A stretch of 64,000 bases of DNA from Leucothrix mucor DSM 2157 (GTDB taxonomy: Bacteria > Pseudomonadota > Gammaproteobacteria > Thiotrichales > Thiotrichaceae), in NCBI RefSeq assembly GCF_000419525.1, contig NZ_ATTE01000001.1:3445501-3509500 (forward strand), in the 5' to 3' direction. This document shows positions 44,017 through 53,420 of this stretch, in pieces (position 1 is the first letter of the stretch; the number at the start of each line of letters is the position of its first letter). The notes under the pieces are model-generated. The model saw only the letters and a list, made by a program, of their open reading frames with translations, was not told the origin of the DNA and searched no databases. The translations under genes and the position numbers were made by a program.

Positions 44017-46430
44017 GCACGCATCCGCTCGGATAAGGGATCAAATAGCGGCTGGGTAATCACCTTTGCCGGCCGCTTTTCCCCAAGAATTTCAATCTCT
44101 ACTGCAGCCCCTTCTACAATCAATTCCGGCGGTAAAAAGCCTATCGCGACGGATTGCTTTGCCCAATGCGCATAGCCTCCTGATGTCACAAAGCCGACAA
44201 TTTTTCCATCTTTCCAGATTGGCTCATCGGCATTCACATCCGTATCTTCAACCTCCACCACAAAGGTCGCCAAGCAGCGCGAAGCACCCTGCTCCCGATC
44301 CGCTAGTGCAGCTGCCTTACCAATAAAATCGGCAGCTTTGTCATAGCGCACAAAGCGATCCAGTCCCGTTTCCAGCGGCGTATAATCCGGACTGTATTCA
44401 CGAAGCCATGAGCCAAAGCCTTTTTCTAACCGTAAACTCATCATCGCGCGCATTCCAAACGGGCGCATTCCAAAGGCTTCACCGGCTTGGCGTAACGTGT
44501 GGTACAAGCTCACGGCCTGCGTGCTATTTACATACACCTCATACCCTAAATCACCGGTGTAACTGACTCGTTGCACAATCGCATCGCACAAGCCAACCTC
44601 ACCCTGCCGCACACTTAAAAATGGGAATGCCGCCGTTGATAAATCAAGATTAGTCACTTGGGATAAGACCTCGCGAGCTCTAGGCCCCGCAATCTGCAAA
44701 CCAATGCGCGAATCGGAGATGTTGCGAATGCTTACGCCAGATTCCGGCAAGTGCTGCTCAAACCAACGCTGATGGTAGATTTGCGCGCCATACGATGAAG
44801 TCAGTTGATAATGATTGTCCGCCAAGCGCGAGATCGTAAAATCACCAATAATTCGGCCTTTCGGACTTAGCATCGGCGCCAGAGTCAAACGACCCACGGC
44901 TGGAATGCGACCTGCCATGATGTAATCCAACCACTGCGTCGCACCCTCGCCAGTGACTTCAAACTTACCGAAGTTATGAATCTCATTCAGGCCAACCGCT
45001 TCACGCACCGCTCGACACTCTTCGCCCACTGCCTCAAAGGCATTTGAGCGATTAAAGCTGGGCGTTTCAAAGCGTGGCTCACCGGCTTTGGCAAAGTAGT
45101 TCACATGCTCCATACCAAAGCCTTGCCCAAATACTGCACCCTGCGCTTTCCAGATTTCATAGAGTGATGTGGTATGCAGTGGTCGACCAGCCGGAAGCTC
45201 TTCATTGGGGTAAGAAACTGAGAAGCGTTTCTGATAATTTTCGATGACTTTATTGCGGGTATAAGCGCGGGTACTGAAATTCCCAAAGCGCGCCACATCC
45301 ATTGCAAACACATCCCGCGACGGTTCGCCCTCAACCATCCACTCAGCCAAGGTTAGCCCAACGCCACCGCCTTGACTAAAGCCAGCCATCACCGCACAGG
45401 CTGACCAGAAGTTTTTCAAACCCGGTACTGGACCAACTAAGGGATTACCATCCGGCGCAAAGGTAAACGGACCATTGATAATGGTTTTTAAACCCGCCTC
45501 AGCCAGCACGGGATAACGATCATAAGCAATGGCCAGCGAGTCACCAATACGATCCAGATTGTTCTCTAATAGCTCATGCCCAAAGCCCCAAGAAGTTTTA
45601 CCCGTGGCCCATGGCGTGCAGTTTTGCTCGTAAAAGCCGATCACCAACCCGCGACCTTCTTGTCTTAAATAACTCTCGCCAGCCGGGTCCATCACATGCG
45701 GCAATTCACAGTCATGGTTATACACCTCGGGAATGTCATCGGTGACCAGATACTGATGCTCCATCGGGTGCAGCGGCAGCTCAATGCCCACCATATGCCC
45801 GACTTCACGCGCCCATAAGCCAGCGGCATTCACCACATGCTCAGCAATGATCGTGCCTTTTTCAGTGACCACATCCCAGCCATCATCACTACGCGGATTT
45901 AGCGCCTGAACATGAGTATGCAAATAGATTTCTGCGCCCTGAATTTTGGCGGCATTAGCATAGGCATGGGTGGTGCCATAGGGATCAAGGTGGCCATCTA
46001 AAGGATCATACAAAGCACCGATCACGCCTTTGGTATTAGTGATTGGCGAGATTTTACGAATCTCATCCGGCCCGACAATCGAGGTATTCAAGCCCATATA
46101 CTGATGCTTGGCATGTTCCGCCTTCAGGTAATCCATGCGCTCTTTGGTGGTTGCCAACGTCAGGCCGCCGACATGATGCAAGCCACACGATTGGCCCGAT
46201 ACTTTCTCCAACTCTTTATAGAGCTCAATGGTATAGCCTTGCAGGGCCGACATATTGGTGTCGCCATTTAATGTGTGAAAGCCGCCGGCTGCATGCCAAG
46301 TCGAGCCCGATGTCAGTTCGGAACGCTCAATCAGCACCACATCTTTCCAACCCAGTTTAGTCAGATGGTATAACACGCTAGCGCCTACCACGCCGCCACC
46401 AATCACCGCTACCTGTACATGTGATTTCAC
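44013..46430 (-). CDS. Dimethylglycine/sarcosine dehydrogenase family flavoprotein with GcvT domain
   Basis: An 805-residue FAD enzyme. The Rossmann motif VIGGGVVGAS is at about 8-17, and GSTWHAAGGFHT has the conserved His that often carries covalent FAD in dimethylglycine dehydrogenases. Residues about 380-800 form the folate-binding aminomethyltransferase (GcvT) part (LNEIHNFGKFEVTGEGATQWLDYIMAG ... RLEKGFGSWLREYSPDYTPLETGL). It would oxidatively demethylate dimethylglycine or sarcosine and load the carbon on tetrahydrofolate. It follows the MttB-like gene by 23 bases in one operon. Confidence 0.9.
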   Translation of the reverse strand: MKSHVQVAVIGGGVVGASVLYHLTKLGWKDVVLIERSELTSGSTWHAAGGFHTLNGDTNMSALQGYTIELYKELEKVSGQSCGLHHVGGLTLATTKERMDYLKAEHAKHQYMGLNTSIVGPDEIRKISPITNTKGVIGALYDPLDGHLDPYGTTHAYANAAKIQGAEIYLHTHVQALNPRSDDGWDVVTEKGTIIAEHVVNAAGLWAREVGHMVGIELPLHPMEHQYLVTDDIPEVYNHDCELPHVMDPAGESYLRQEGRGLVIGFYEQNCTPWATGKTSWGFGHELLENNLDRIGDSLAIAYDRYPVLAEAGLKTIINGPFTFAPDGNPLVGPVPGLKNFWSACAVMAGFSQGGGVGLTLAEWMVEGEPSRDVFAMDVARFGNFSTRAYTRNKVIENYQKRFSVSYPNEELPAGRPLHTTSLYEIWKAQGAVFGQGFGMEHVNYFAKAGEPRFETPSFNRSNAFEAVGEECRAVREAVGLNEIHNFGKFEVTGEGATQWLDYIMAGRIPAVGRLTLAPMLSPKGRIIGDFTISRLADNHYQLTSSYGAQIYHQRWFEQHLPESGVSIRNISDSRIGLQIAGPRAREVLSQVTNLDLSTAAFPFLSVRQGEVGLCDAIVQRVSYTGDLGYEVYVNSTQAVSLYHTLRQAGEAFGMRPFGMRAMMSLRLEKGFGSWLREYSPDYTPLETGLDRFVRYDKAADFIGKAAALADREQGASRCLATFVVEVEDTDVNADEPIWKDGKIVGFVTSGGYAHWAKQSVAIGFLPPELIVEGAAVEIEILGEKRPAKVITQPLFDPLSERMRA

Positions 46431-46453
46431 ACTGTTTCTCCGTTGGTTATTCC

Positions 46454-48010
46454 TTAAAAATCGGTAGCCACGCCACCTTCTGCTTTGCGCCGTGTAACGA
46501 ACGCTTCCAGCTCTTCATCAATCGCAGGATCAAGCGCCGGCGGCTGGTACTCATTGAGAATGCGTTTATATAAGGTGTTGGCATGCTGCACGGTCGAGGG
46601 TGCACCGGCTTCCGCCCAGCTTTCAAAGTTGCGCCAGTCAGAAACCAGTGGTGAATAAAAGGCATCTTTGTAGCGCGACATCGTATGCTCTGTTCCGAAG
46701 AAATGACCGCCCGGCCCCACATCTTTCACGGCATCCAGCGCCAGTGAAGCTTCGGTAATTTCTACCCCTTCCAGACATACCGCCATCATTTGCAGCAAGT
46801 CGACATCCATCACCAGTTTTTCAAATGAGGCGCTCAAGCCTCCTTCTAACCAACCGGCACCATGCATTAAAAAGTTACAGCCGCCACTCATCGCACCCCA
46901 TAGCGCCATGGTGGATTCATAACCGGCTTGTGCATCAACTGAGTTCGCGGCATTCACATTGGATGAGCGAAATGGAATGCCATAGCGACGTGCCAACTGC
47001 CCGCTGATCTGAGCGGCGCGCAAATACTCCGGCGTACCAAAGGCTGGCGCACCGGATTTCATATCGACATTAGAGGTGAAGCCACCATACACCGCTGGCG
47101 AACCTGCACGCACAATTTGGGTAAACGCAATACCAGCGAGTGCTTCAGCATTTTGCTGCGCCAGTGCACCGGCAATTGTCACCGGCGCCATCGCGCCCGC
47201 CAAGGTAAATGGCGTCAGCACAACCGCCTGATTCATCGCCGACATTTCAATAATGCCTTGCAGCATCGGGTCGTCTAAACGCAGCGGAGAGCTACTGTTA
47301 ATTACCGTAAATAAACTGGTTTCCTGCAAGAGTTGTTCTTGGCTAATGCCCCGACCGATGCGGGCAATTTCCAGCGCATCCAAATTACGCTGCTGACCAA
47401 GGGAGTAAGCATGAAAGGGTTTATCGGTCAGCCTTACGCAATCAGCCAGACAATCTAAATGGCGCACTGAGGCGTGAATATCCACCGGTTCAACCGGATA
47501 GCCTGAGGTGAAATGAATGATATTGAAACTTTGGATTAGCTTGAGAAAGTCGCGATAATCTTGCTGATTACCGGCCCGCCTGCCACCGTCTAAGCTATTA
47601 GTATTGGGTGCGCTGGCGACACTGCCAAAATTGATATAAGGCCCGCCAATTTGAATCGAGTGAGCAGGGTTGCGGGCGTGCAACGTAAACTCAGTAGGTA
47701 CCGTGGCGATTTTTTCCATAATCAAGCCACGATCGAAATACATTCGCGTGCCATCATCACCGAGCTTGGCACCGGCTTCCACCATTAAGCGACGCGCTTC
47801 TTCATTCAGCACATCGATACCCACCTCTTCCAAAATACGCATCGAGGTATCGTGAATCATATCCAGCTGCTCAGCGGTGGCGACTTCGGTAAACCCGTCC
47901 AAGTGCTTTAGCTGTTTCCACGGTAGTTGCTGGAATGCCGCTGGCTCTGAAGTGGCATTACCTTTAGCGCGCCGTCCTCGACGGGATGCTCTGACAGGGG
48001 CCTCGCTCAT
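46454..48010 (-). CDS. Trimethylamine methyltransferase (MttB) family protein, non-pyrrolysine
   Basis: A 518-residue COG5598 protein. Family parts include HDTSMRILEEVGIDVLNEEARRL, FTSGYPVEPVDI, and the C-terminal GPGGHFFGTEHTMSRYKDAFYSPLVSDWRN. The reading frame has no internal TAG, so pyrrolysine is not used; such homologues include glycine betaine methyltransferases that move a methyl group to a corrinoid protein. The substrate is thus a quaternary amine such as betaine, by inference. I start at 48010 (MSEAPVRASRRGRR) behind CTGGAGAA. No corrinoid protein gene is in the window. Confidence 0.88.
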   Translation of the reverse strand: MSEAPVRASRRGRRAKGNATSEPAAFQQLPWKQLKHLDGFTEVATAEQLDMIHDTSMRILEEVGIDVLNEEARRLMVEAGAKLGDDGTRMYFDRGLIMEKIATVPTEFTLHARNPAHSIQIGGPYINFGSVASAPNTNSLDGGRRAGNQQDYRDFLKLIQSFNIIHFTSGYPVEPVDIHASVRHLDCLADCVRLTDKPFHAYSLGQQRNLDALEIARIGRGISQEQLLQETSLFTVINSSSPLRLDDPMLQGIIEMSAMNQAVVLTPFTLAGAMAPVTIAGALAQQNAEALAGIAFTQIVRAGSPAVYGGFTSNVDMKSGAPAFGTPEYLRAAQISGQLARRYGIPFRSSNVNAANSVDAQAGYESTMALWGAMSGGCNFLMHGAGWLEGGLSASFEKLVMDVDLLQMMAVCLEGVEITEASLALDAVKDVGPGGHFFGTEHTMSRYKDAFYSPLVSDWRNFESWAEAGAPSTVQHANTLYKRILNEYQPPALDPAIDEELEAFVTRRKAEGGVATDF

Positions 48011-48080
48011 ACATGATTCTCCAGTTCTGTAAATTACCGACAGCGCCGTAGGGATACGTGACGTTATCATTCGGGTGAAG

Positions 48081-48094
48081 TACAATATATCGAA
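48081..48094. promoter_or_regulatory. Operator-like site between mttB-like and XRE-cupin genes
   Basis: TACAATATATCGAA matches the perfect palindrome at 48736-48749 in 12 of 14 positions. It lies in the divergent promoter region, 27 bases before the regulator gene and 71 before the methyltransferase gene, so it could control both. Confidence 0.5.
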
Positions 48095-48120
48095 TTTAAT
48101 CCTTTATACTGGATTTGTAA

Positions 48121-48711
48121 ATGCAGAATAATCACAAACCGCTACAACATCTTGGTGGGATCGTCAGAGCTAATCGCAAAGAAAAAAATCTGACTCTGGA
48201 AAAGCTGGCATTACTGTGTGGCATCTCGAAAAGCATGCTCTCACAAATTGAGCGCGGTACGGTTAGCCCAACGTTCACCGTGGTCTGGAATCTAACACAG
48301 GCACTGGGAATTGATCTCAGCATGCTCGGCGAGTCGGCTACCACCGATAACATTATCCGACATACACCCGCGTATTCCACACCCGTAAAAGGCAGCGCCG
48401 ACGACCTATGCACCCTTAGAATGCTTAACCCTTTACGTACGGTACTGCCCATCGAGTGGTATGAACTGATCGCCGAAGTCGGTGGTATTCTAAACTCCGA
48501 AGCACATGCCAACGGGACCTACGAACACCTCTCTTGCCTCTCTGGCACGTTACAAGTGAAAGCGGGCAGTTTAACGGCGACTGCCTATGCTGGCGATACG
48601 CTACGCTACCGCGCCGATCAACCGCATAGTATTCACAATATTGGCGATGAACCTGCGACCGGTCTCTTAGTCGTTGCACTGCCCGCGCAATACAACACAA
48701 AGCCAATTTAG
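48121..48711 (+). CDS. XRE-cupin transcriptional regulator
   Basis: A 196-residue regulator. The N-terminal XRE helix-turn-helix (GGIVRANRKEKNLTLEKLALLCGISKSMLSQIERGTVSPTFTVVWNLTQALG) is followed by a cupin-2 sensor domain (NGTYEHLSCLSGTLQVKAGSLTATAYAGDTLRYRADQPHSIHNIGDEPATGLLVV). Such proteins often govern amino acid or amine catabolism. It sits between the divergent mttB-like operon and soxBDAG. Related palindromes on both sides make local control of both operons likely. Confidence 0.9.
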   Translation: MQNNHKPLQHLGGIVRANRKEKNLTLEKLALLCGISKSMLSQIERGTVSPTFTVVWNLTQALGIDLSMLGESATTDNIIRHTPAYSTPVKGSADDLCTLRMLNPLRTVLPIEWYELIAEVGGILNSEAHANGTYEHLSCLSGTLQVKAGSLTATAYAGDTLRYRADQPHSIHNIGDEPATGLLVVALPAQYNTKPI

Positions 48712-48735
48712 AGCGTTCCGTTATATTATAATTTG

Positions 48736-48749
48736 TTCGATATATCGAA
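48736..48749. promoter_or_regulatory. Perfect palindrome upstream of soxBDAG
   Basis: TTCGATATATCGAA is a 14-base perfect palindrome, 106 bases before soxB and 25 bases after the XRE-cupin gene. A near copy lies on the other side of that gene, so it is a candidate operator for it. Confidence 0.6.
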
Positions 48750-48854
48750 AGCGTTTGATTTTCTAATTTGAAGCCTGCTAAGGTTTTGGCATTGCTGACC
48801 GGAGTCCGACTCTGATAAGCCCACCGGCAAACCGTCGTACTAGCAGGAAATGAT

Positions 48855-50120
48855 ATGACTCGCTATTCCGCTTGGAGCGTTTTTAAAAACGGCCTCACCG
48901 GCCAAAAGGGTTGGACCCGTGCCTGGCGCGACCCCGAACCGAAAGCCGCTTACGATATTGTGATTATTGGCGGCGGCTTGCATGGCTTGGCCACCGCGTA
49001 TTATCTGGCTAAAAACCACGGGCTTAAAAATATCGCCGTGGTTGAAAAAGGCTGGATTGGTGGCGGTAATGCAGGACGCAACACCACCATCGTACGCTCC
49101 AATTACATGCTCCCCGGTAATCGACAATTCTACGAGCACTCGCTCAAGCTCTGGGAAAACCTAAGCCATGAGCTGAACTACAACGTCATGTTTAGCCAAC
49201 GCTCTCATATCACTTTGCTACACAGCCCTTCGGCCAGAGATGCCGCCGCACGACGATACAACACCATACGCCTAACGGGCTCGGATGGCGAGCTATGGGA
49301 TTTGCCCACACTCAAAGAAGAAGTCCCTCACCTTAATTATGACAGTGCGCGCTTCCCGATTATTGGCGCGGCGGTGCAAAAGCGAGCTGGCACAGCCAGA
49401 CACGATGCCGTAGCTTGGGGCTATGCCCGTGCTGCTGATGCCTTAGGTGTCGATATTATTCAAAACTGCGAAGTCACCGGCATCACTCGCGATAATGGCA
49501 AAGTCACCAGTATTCAAACGGCTCGCGGTGATATTAAAACCGGTAAATTAGGTTTAGCCGTAGCAGGAAATACTTCCCGCCTCTGGCAAATGGCGGGACA
49601 AGGCAATCTGCCCATCGAATCCCATTTGCTGCAAGCCTTTGTATCGGAGCCGTTAAAACCATTACTCGATCAGGTGGTGGTGTTTGGGGTTGGTGGCGCA
49701 CACTTTTATATCTCTCAATCGGATAAAGGTGGCATGGTGTTTGGTGCGGATTTAGATTGGTATAAATCGTATTCGCAACGCGGCAACTTACCCGCCGTGC
49801 AAGATGTGTGTGAAGCGGCAACCTCAATCATGCCCTGCTTGGGGCGCGTTCGATTACTGCGCCACTGGGCCGGAGTAATGGATATGTCGATGGATGGCTC
49901 CGCGTTTATTTGCAAAACCGACATTAGCAATATGTATCTGAATGCGGGATGGAATTACGGCGGCTTTAAATCCAGCCCCGCTTCCGGTTGGTACTTTGCC
50001 GATTTGATTGCTAATGATCGCCCCGATCCGGTGATTGCCAACTTTGACCTGAAGCGTTTTGCGCGTGGGTATAACATTGATGAACGCGGCGCGGGGCCAG
50101 ACCCCAAGCTTCACGGATAA
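48855..50120 (+). CDS. soxB: Sarcosine oxidase subunit beta
   Basis: Flavin-binding beta subunit of heterotetrameric sarcosine oxidase, which oxidises sarcosine to glycine and formaldehyde or methylene-tetrahydrofolate with H2O2. The FAD motif IVIIGGGLHGLATAYYLA (about 36-53) is followed by EKGWIGGGNAGRNTTIVRSNY, the beta-subunit signature. Length of 421 residues is typical. AGCAGGAAAT precedes the ATG. It is the first gene of soxBDAG, which is unrelated to thiosulfate-oxidation sox genes. Confidence 0.95.
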   Translation: MTRYSAWSVFKNGLTGQKGWTRAWRDPEPKAAYDIVIIGGGLHGLATAYYLAKNHGLKNIAVVEKGWIGGGNAGRNTTIVRSNYMLPGNRQFYEHSLKLWENLSHELNYNVMFSQRSHITLLHSPSARDAAARRYNTIRLTGSDGELWDLPTLKEEVPHLNYDSARFPIIGAAVQKRAGTARHDAVAWGYARAADALGVDIIQNCEVTGITRDNGKVTSIQTARGDIKTGKLGLAVAGNTSRLWQMAGQGNLPIESHLLQAFVSEPLKPLLDQVVVFGVGGAHFYISQSDKGGMVFGADLDWYKSYSQRGNLPAVQDVCEAATSIMPCLGRVRLLRHWAGVMDMSMDGSAFICKTDISNMYLNAGWNYGGFKSSPASGWYFADLIANDRPDPVIANFDLKRFARGYNIDERGAGPDPKLHG

Positions 50121-50130
50121 GGGAACGACT

Positions 50131-50415
50131 ATGATACGAATTAATTGTCCTTTCTGTGGCGAGCGCGACCACAGCGAATTTACCTACGGCAGCGATGCGT
50201 CGATTCAATACCCTGCACTCGATGCACCGATTGAGGAATGGCACGATGCAGTCTTTATGCGTGAAAACATTCGCGGTGTACAAGCGGAAACCTGGCATCA
50301 TGTGAATGGCTGCCGCATGTGGCTGATCATCGAGCGAGATACCATGACGCACGAAATCCACTCAATCCGCCCTGCGCATGCTGGCATGGCTGCTGCATTG
50401 GAGGCTTCCAAATGA
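50131..50415 (+). CDS. soxD: Sarcosine oxidase subunit delta
   Basis: A 94-residue zinc-binding delta subunit. The zinc motif is CPFCGERDHSEF, followed by EEWHDAVFMRENIRG, ETWHHVNGCRMWLIIERDTMTHEI, the full family pattern. The ATG at 50131 lies behind AAGGGAACG; longer frames are artefacts of overlap with soxB. Its stop overlaps the soxA start by 4 bases (ATGA). Confidence 0.94.
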   Translation: MIRINCPFCGERDHSEFTYGSDASIQYPALDAPIEEWHDAVFMRENIRGVQAETWHHVNGCRMWLIIERDTMTHEIHSIRPAHAGMAAALEASK

Positions 50416-53400
50416 GTGCCAAACGATTAGCCCATGGCGGACGTATTGATCGCAATAAACCGATAATGTTTAGCTGGGATGGCAAAGCGTTTATCGGCTA
50501 TGAAGGCGATACATTGGCCTCGGCACTATTAGCTAACAAGCAATACGTACTGGGCCGTAGTTTTAAGTACCACCGACCCCGCGGCATTATGTCGGCAGGG
50601 GTTGAAGAGTCCGGTGCGATTATTACCATTGGCGCGGATAATCGCCGTGACCCCAATGTCAAAGCAACCCAACAAGTATTACAAGCAGGCCTGATCGCCA
50701 GCGGCCAAAACGCATGGCCCACTGTGCGTAATGATCTGAATGCCATCAATGGCTTATTCGGGCGATTTTTCTCAGCGGGGTTTTACTATAAAACCTTTAT
50801 GGGCTTGCCGCCATTTGAATGGGGTAAAGGCACTGGCTTATGGATGAAGTACGAGAAAATTATCCGCAAAGCCGCCGGCATGGGAACGGCCTCACGCGAG
50901 CCTGATCCTGATAAATATGACCATGCGCATGGCTTTTGCGATGTGTTGGTAGTGGGCTCCGGCCCTGCGGGATTAGCTGCGGCATTAGAGGCTGCGCAAG
51001 CGGGTTTGGATGTGTTGCTGGTTGAGCAAGATAGTGAGTTGGGTGGTGATTTATTAAACCGTGCGGATGAGGAGTTCGAAGCGCATTTGCAAAGCCAATT
51101 GGCTGCGCTGAAAGACGCAGGCGTTCGAATGATGCCCCGCACGACCGCATTTGGTTTATATGACTATGGCACAGCGGGTTTGCTGGAAAATGTCACCGGT
51201 CATCTGACGCATCCTGAAACCCATCAACCACGCCAGCGATTTTGGACCGTGCGCGCTAAGCAAACGATTCTCGCAACAGGCGCAATGGAGCGGCATTTAG
51301 CCTTTGGCAATAACGACAAACCGGGGATCATGACGGCGAATGCGGGTCGGGTTTATCTGAACCGGTATGGTGTGCTGCCGGGTGAGAATATTATTGTCTC
51401 GACGAATAATGATTCGGCTTATGGGGTTGCGGCCGAGCTGGCTGAGGCCGGTGCGAAAGTGACGTTATTGGATGCGCGGGATAGCGTTTCTGAATCGCTA
51501 AAAGCGTCGGTTAAACATGAGCGCATTGATCTGCGATTTAATACTGTGCCATTACGCGCTCGTGGTGGTCGCCGGATTAATAAACTGGAAATTGCTGAGG
51601 CAGCTAACTCAAAGAGCGACAAACTAGAATGGAAGGCCGCAGGCAGTATTGATTGTGATTTACTGCTGGTATCTGCCGGTTGGTCGCCAGTGGTGAACTT
51701 GATTTCACATCGCAGTGTGCGGCCATTTTGGAATGCAGAGAATGCTTGCTTTATTGCGCCAGAAATTAAAGAGCCTATTTATATGGCTGGTGCAGCAGCA
51801 GGTGTTTGGCACACTGAGGCTTGTGAGCAGTCAGGACAGTTTGCGGCGGCTAAGGCGATTGCTGGTTTGGCAGGTACAAAAACAGCCCCAACTAATTCAC
51901 CAGAAATCGGCGGCTGGGAAACCCCAATCCTGCCTTTATATGAAATTACAGTCCCCGACAAAAAGTACAAATGCTTCGTCGACCCACAACACGATGTCAC
52001 CACCGACGACATCCGCCTGGCCCATCAGGAAGGCTTTGTTTCTGTTGAACACCTAAAGCGCTACACCACTTTAGGTATGGCAACCGATGGCGGGAAAATG
52101 GGTAATATCATCGGCTTGGCGCTAATGGCTGAAGCCTTAGGAAAAGAGATCCCACAAGTCGGCACCACTACATTCCGTCCACCTTACACGCCGGTTTCCA
52201 TAGGTGCTTTACGTGGCCGCAATGTCGATCATCATTTCCGTCCTTTGCGCCGCACAGCCATGCACGAATGGAACTTAGCTCATGGCGCAACCATGACCGA
52301 TGCCGGACTCTGGCAGCGCCCGTGGTATTTTGCACGCGAAGGTGAAACCATTACCGAAGCGTATATTCGCGAAGCCACCACCGTGCGCAAAACGGTTGGC
52401 CTGTGCGATGTGACTTCACTCGGTAAAATAGCCATTCAGGGGCCAGACGCCACGGAATTTTTAAATCGCGTTTACAGCAACCCCTTCGCCAAGCTGCCAA
52501 TTGGCAAAGCACGTTACGGCATTATGCTGCGCGATGATGGCATCGTGATGGATGATGGCACCACCTGGCGCTTATCTGAAACCGACTACTTCATGACCAC
52601 CACTACGGCACAAGCGGGCAAAGTCATGGTATTTTTGGAAGAGCTATTGCAAACCCGCTGGCAGGATTTGAAAGTGCATGTCACCTCAGTGTCTGAGCAA
52701 TGGGCGGGCTGCGCAATTGCCGGACCAAAATCCCGCGATGTATTGAACGCTTGCGTGGAAGATCCATCACTCATCACCAATGAAGCATTGCCATTTATGG
52801 GCGTGCTAAATACCACGTTGAAAGGCGGCATTCCTTGCCGCATTGCACGCATTAGTTTCTCCGGTGAACGTGCCTTTGAAGCTTATGTACCTTCCGACTA
52901 TGCCTCTGCCATGATGGATTTGTTGTGGCCAGCTGCCGAGTCTCTGGATGGTTGCTTGTATGGCTTGGAAGCGCTGGGCGCATTGCGAATTGAAAAAGGC
53001 CATGTCACCGGTGCCGAGCTGGATGGCCGTGTAACCATTGATGATGCAGGCTTAGGCAAAATGGCATCACCAACTAAGTCATTTATCGGCAGTAGCTTAC
53101 GCCAGCGCCCCGACCTAATTCACGAAGGTCGAGAGCAACTCGTGGGCATCTTCCCAAAAGATCGCAGCAAAACCTTTAATGCCGGTGCGATTTTGTGTGA
53201 CGAAACCGAAGCTTCCGGACATGGCAAAGGCCGTATTACCGCCGTCACCCACTCCCCTGCACTCGGCCACTGGATTGGCCTTGGCTTTATCGAGGGCGGC
53301 CATGAGGCATGGGCTGGCAAAACAGTAATCGCCGCCGACCCCGTGCGCGATGGCAATATCGAAGTCGAAATCGTCTCACCCCATATGTATGACCCAAGCG

Positions 53401-53420
53401 GAGAAAGAATGCATGGCTAA
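50412..53420 (+). CDS. soxA: Sarcosine oxidase subunit alpha
   Basis: The 1002-residue alpha subunit. It has an N-terminal ferredoxin-like part (FSWDGKAFIGYEGDTLASALLANKQYVLGRSFKYHRPRG), an NAD-binding Rossmann domain (VVGSGPAGLAAALEAAQAG, about 180), and a C-terminal folate-binding GcvT domain (KTVGLCDVTSLGKIAIQGPDATEFLNRVY ... YGLEALGALRIEKGH). It carries electrons and transfers the methyl carbon to tetrahydrofolate. The ATG at 50412 overlaps the soxD stop. soxG begins 8 bases before its end. Confidence 0.95.
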   Translation: MSAKRLAHGGRIDRNKPIMFSWDGKAFIGYEGDTLASALLANKQYVLGRSFKYHRPRGIMSAGVEESGAIITIGADNRRDPNVKATQQVLQAGLIASGQNAWPTVRNDLNAINGLFGRFFSAGFYYKTFMGLPPFEWGKGTGLWMKYEKIIRKAAGMGTASREPDPDKYDHAHGFCDVLVVGSGPAGLAAALEAAQAGLDVLLVEQDSELGGDLLNRADEEFEAHLQSQLAALKDAGVRMMPRTTAFGLYDYGTAGLLENVTGHLTHPETHQPRQRFWTVRAKQTILATGAMERHLAFGNNDKPGIMTANAGRVYLNRYGVLPGENIIVSTNNDSAYGVAAELAEAGAKVTLLDARDSVSESLKASVKHERIDLRFNTVPLRARGGRRINKLEIAEAANSKSDKLEWKAAGSIDCDLLLVSAGWSPVVNLISHRSVRPFWNAENACFIAPEIKEPIYMAGAAAGVWHTEACEQSGQFAAAKAIAGLAGTKTAPTNSPEIGGWETPILPLYEITVPDKKYKCFVDPQHDVTTDDIRLAHQEGFVSVEHLKRYTTLGMATDGGKMGNIIGLALMAEALGKEIPQVGTTTFRPPYTPVSIGALRGRNVDHHFRPLRRTAMHEWNLAHGATMTDAGLWQRPWYFAREGETITEAYIREATTVRKTVGLCDVTSLGKIAIQGPDATEFLNRVYSNPFAKLPIGKARYGIMLRDDGIVMDDGTTWRLSETDYFMTTTTAQAGKVMVFLEELLQTRWQDLKVHVTSVSEQWAGCAIAGPKSRDVLNACVEDPSLITNEALPFMGVLNTTLKGGIPCRIARISFSGERAFEAYVPSDYASAMMDLLWPAAESLDGCLYGLEALGALRIEKGHVTGAELDGRVTIDDAGLGKMASPTKSFIGSSLRQRPDLIHEGREQLVGIFPKDRSKTFNAGAILCDETEASGHGKGRITAVTHSPALGHWIGLGFIEGGHEAWAGKTVIAADPVRDGNIEVEIVSPHMYDPSGERMHG

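Noticed and set aside
46454-48010. Pyrrolysine-containing trimethylamine methyltransferase
   Set aside because: The reading frame has no in-frame TAG, and no pyl genes are visible, so it belongs to the non-pyrrolysine branch.
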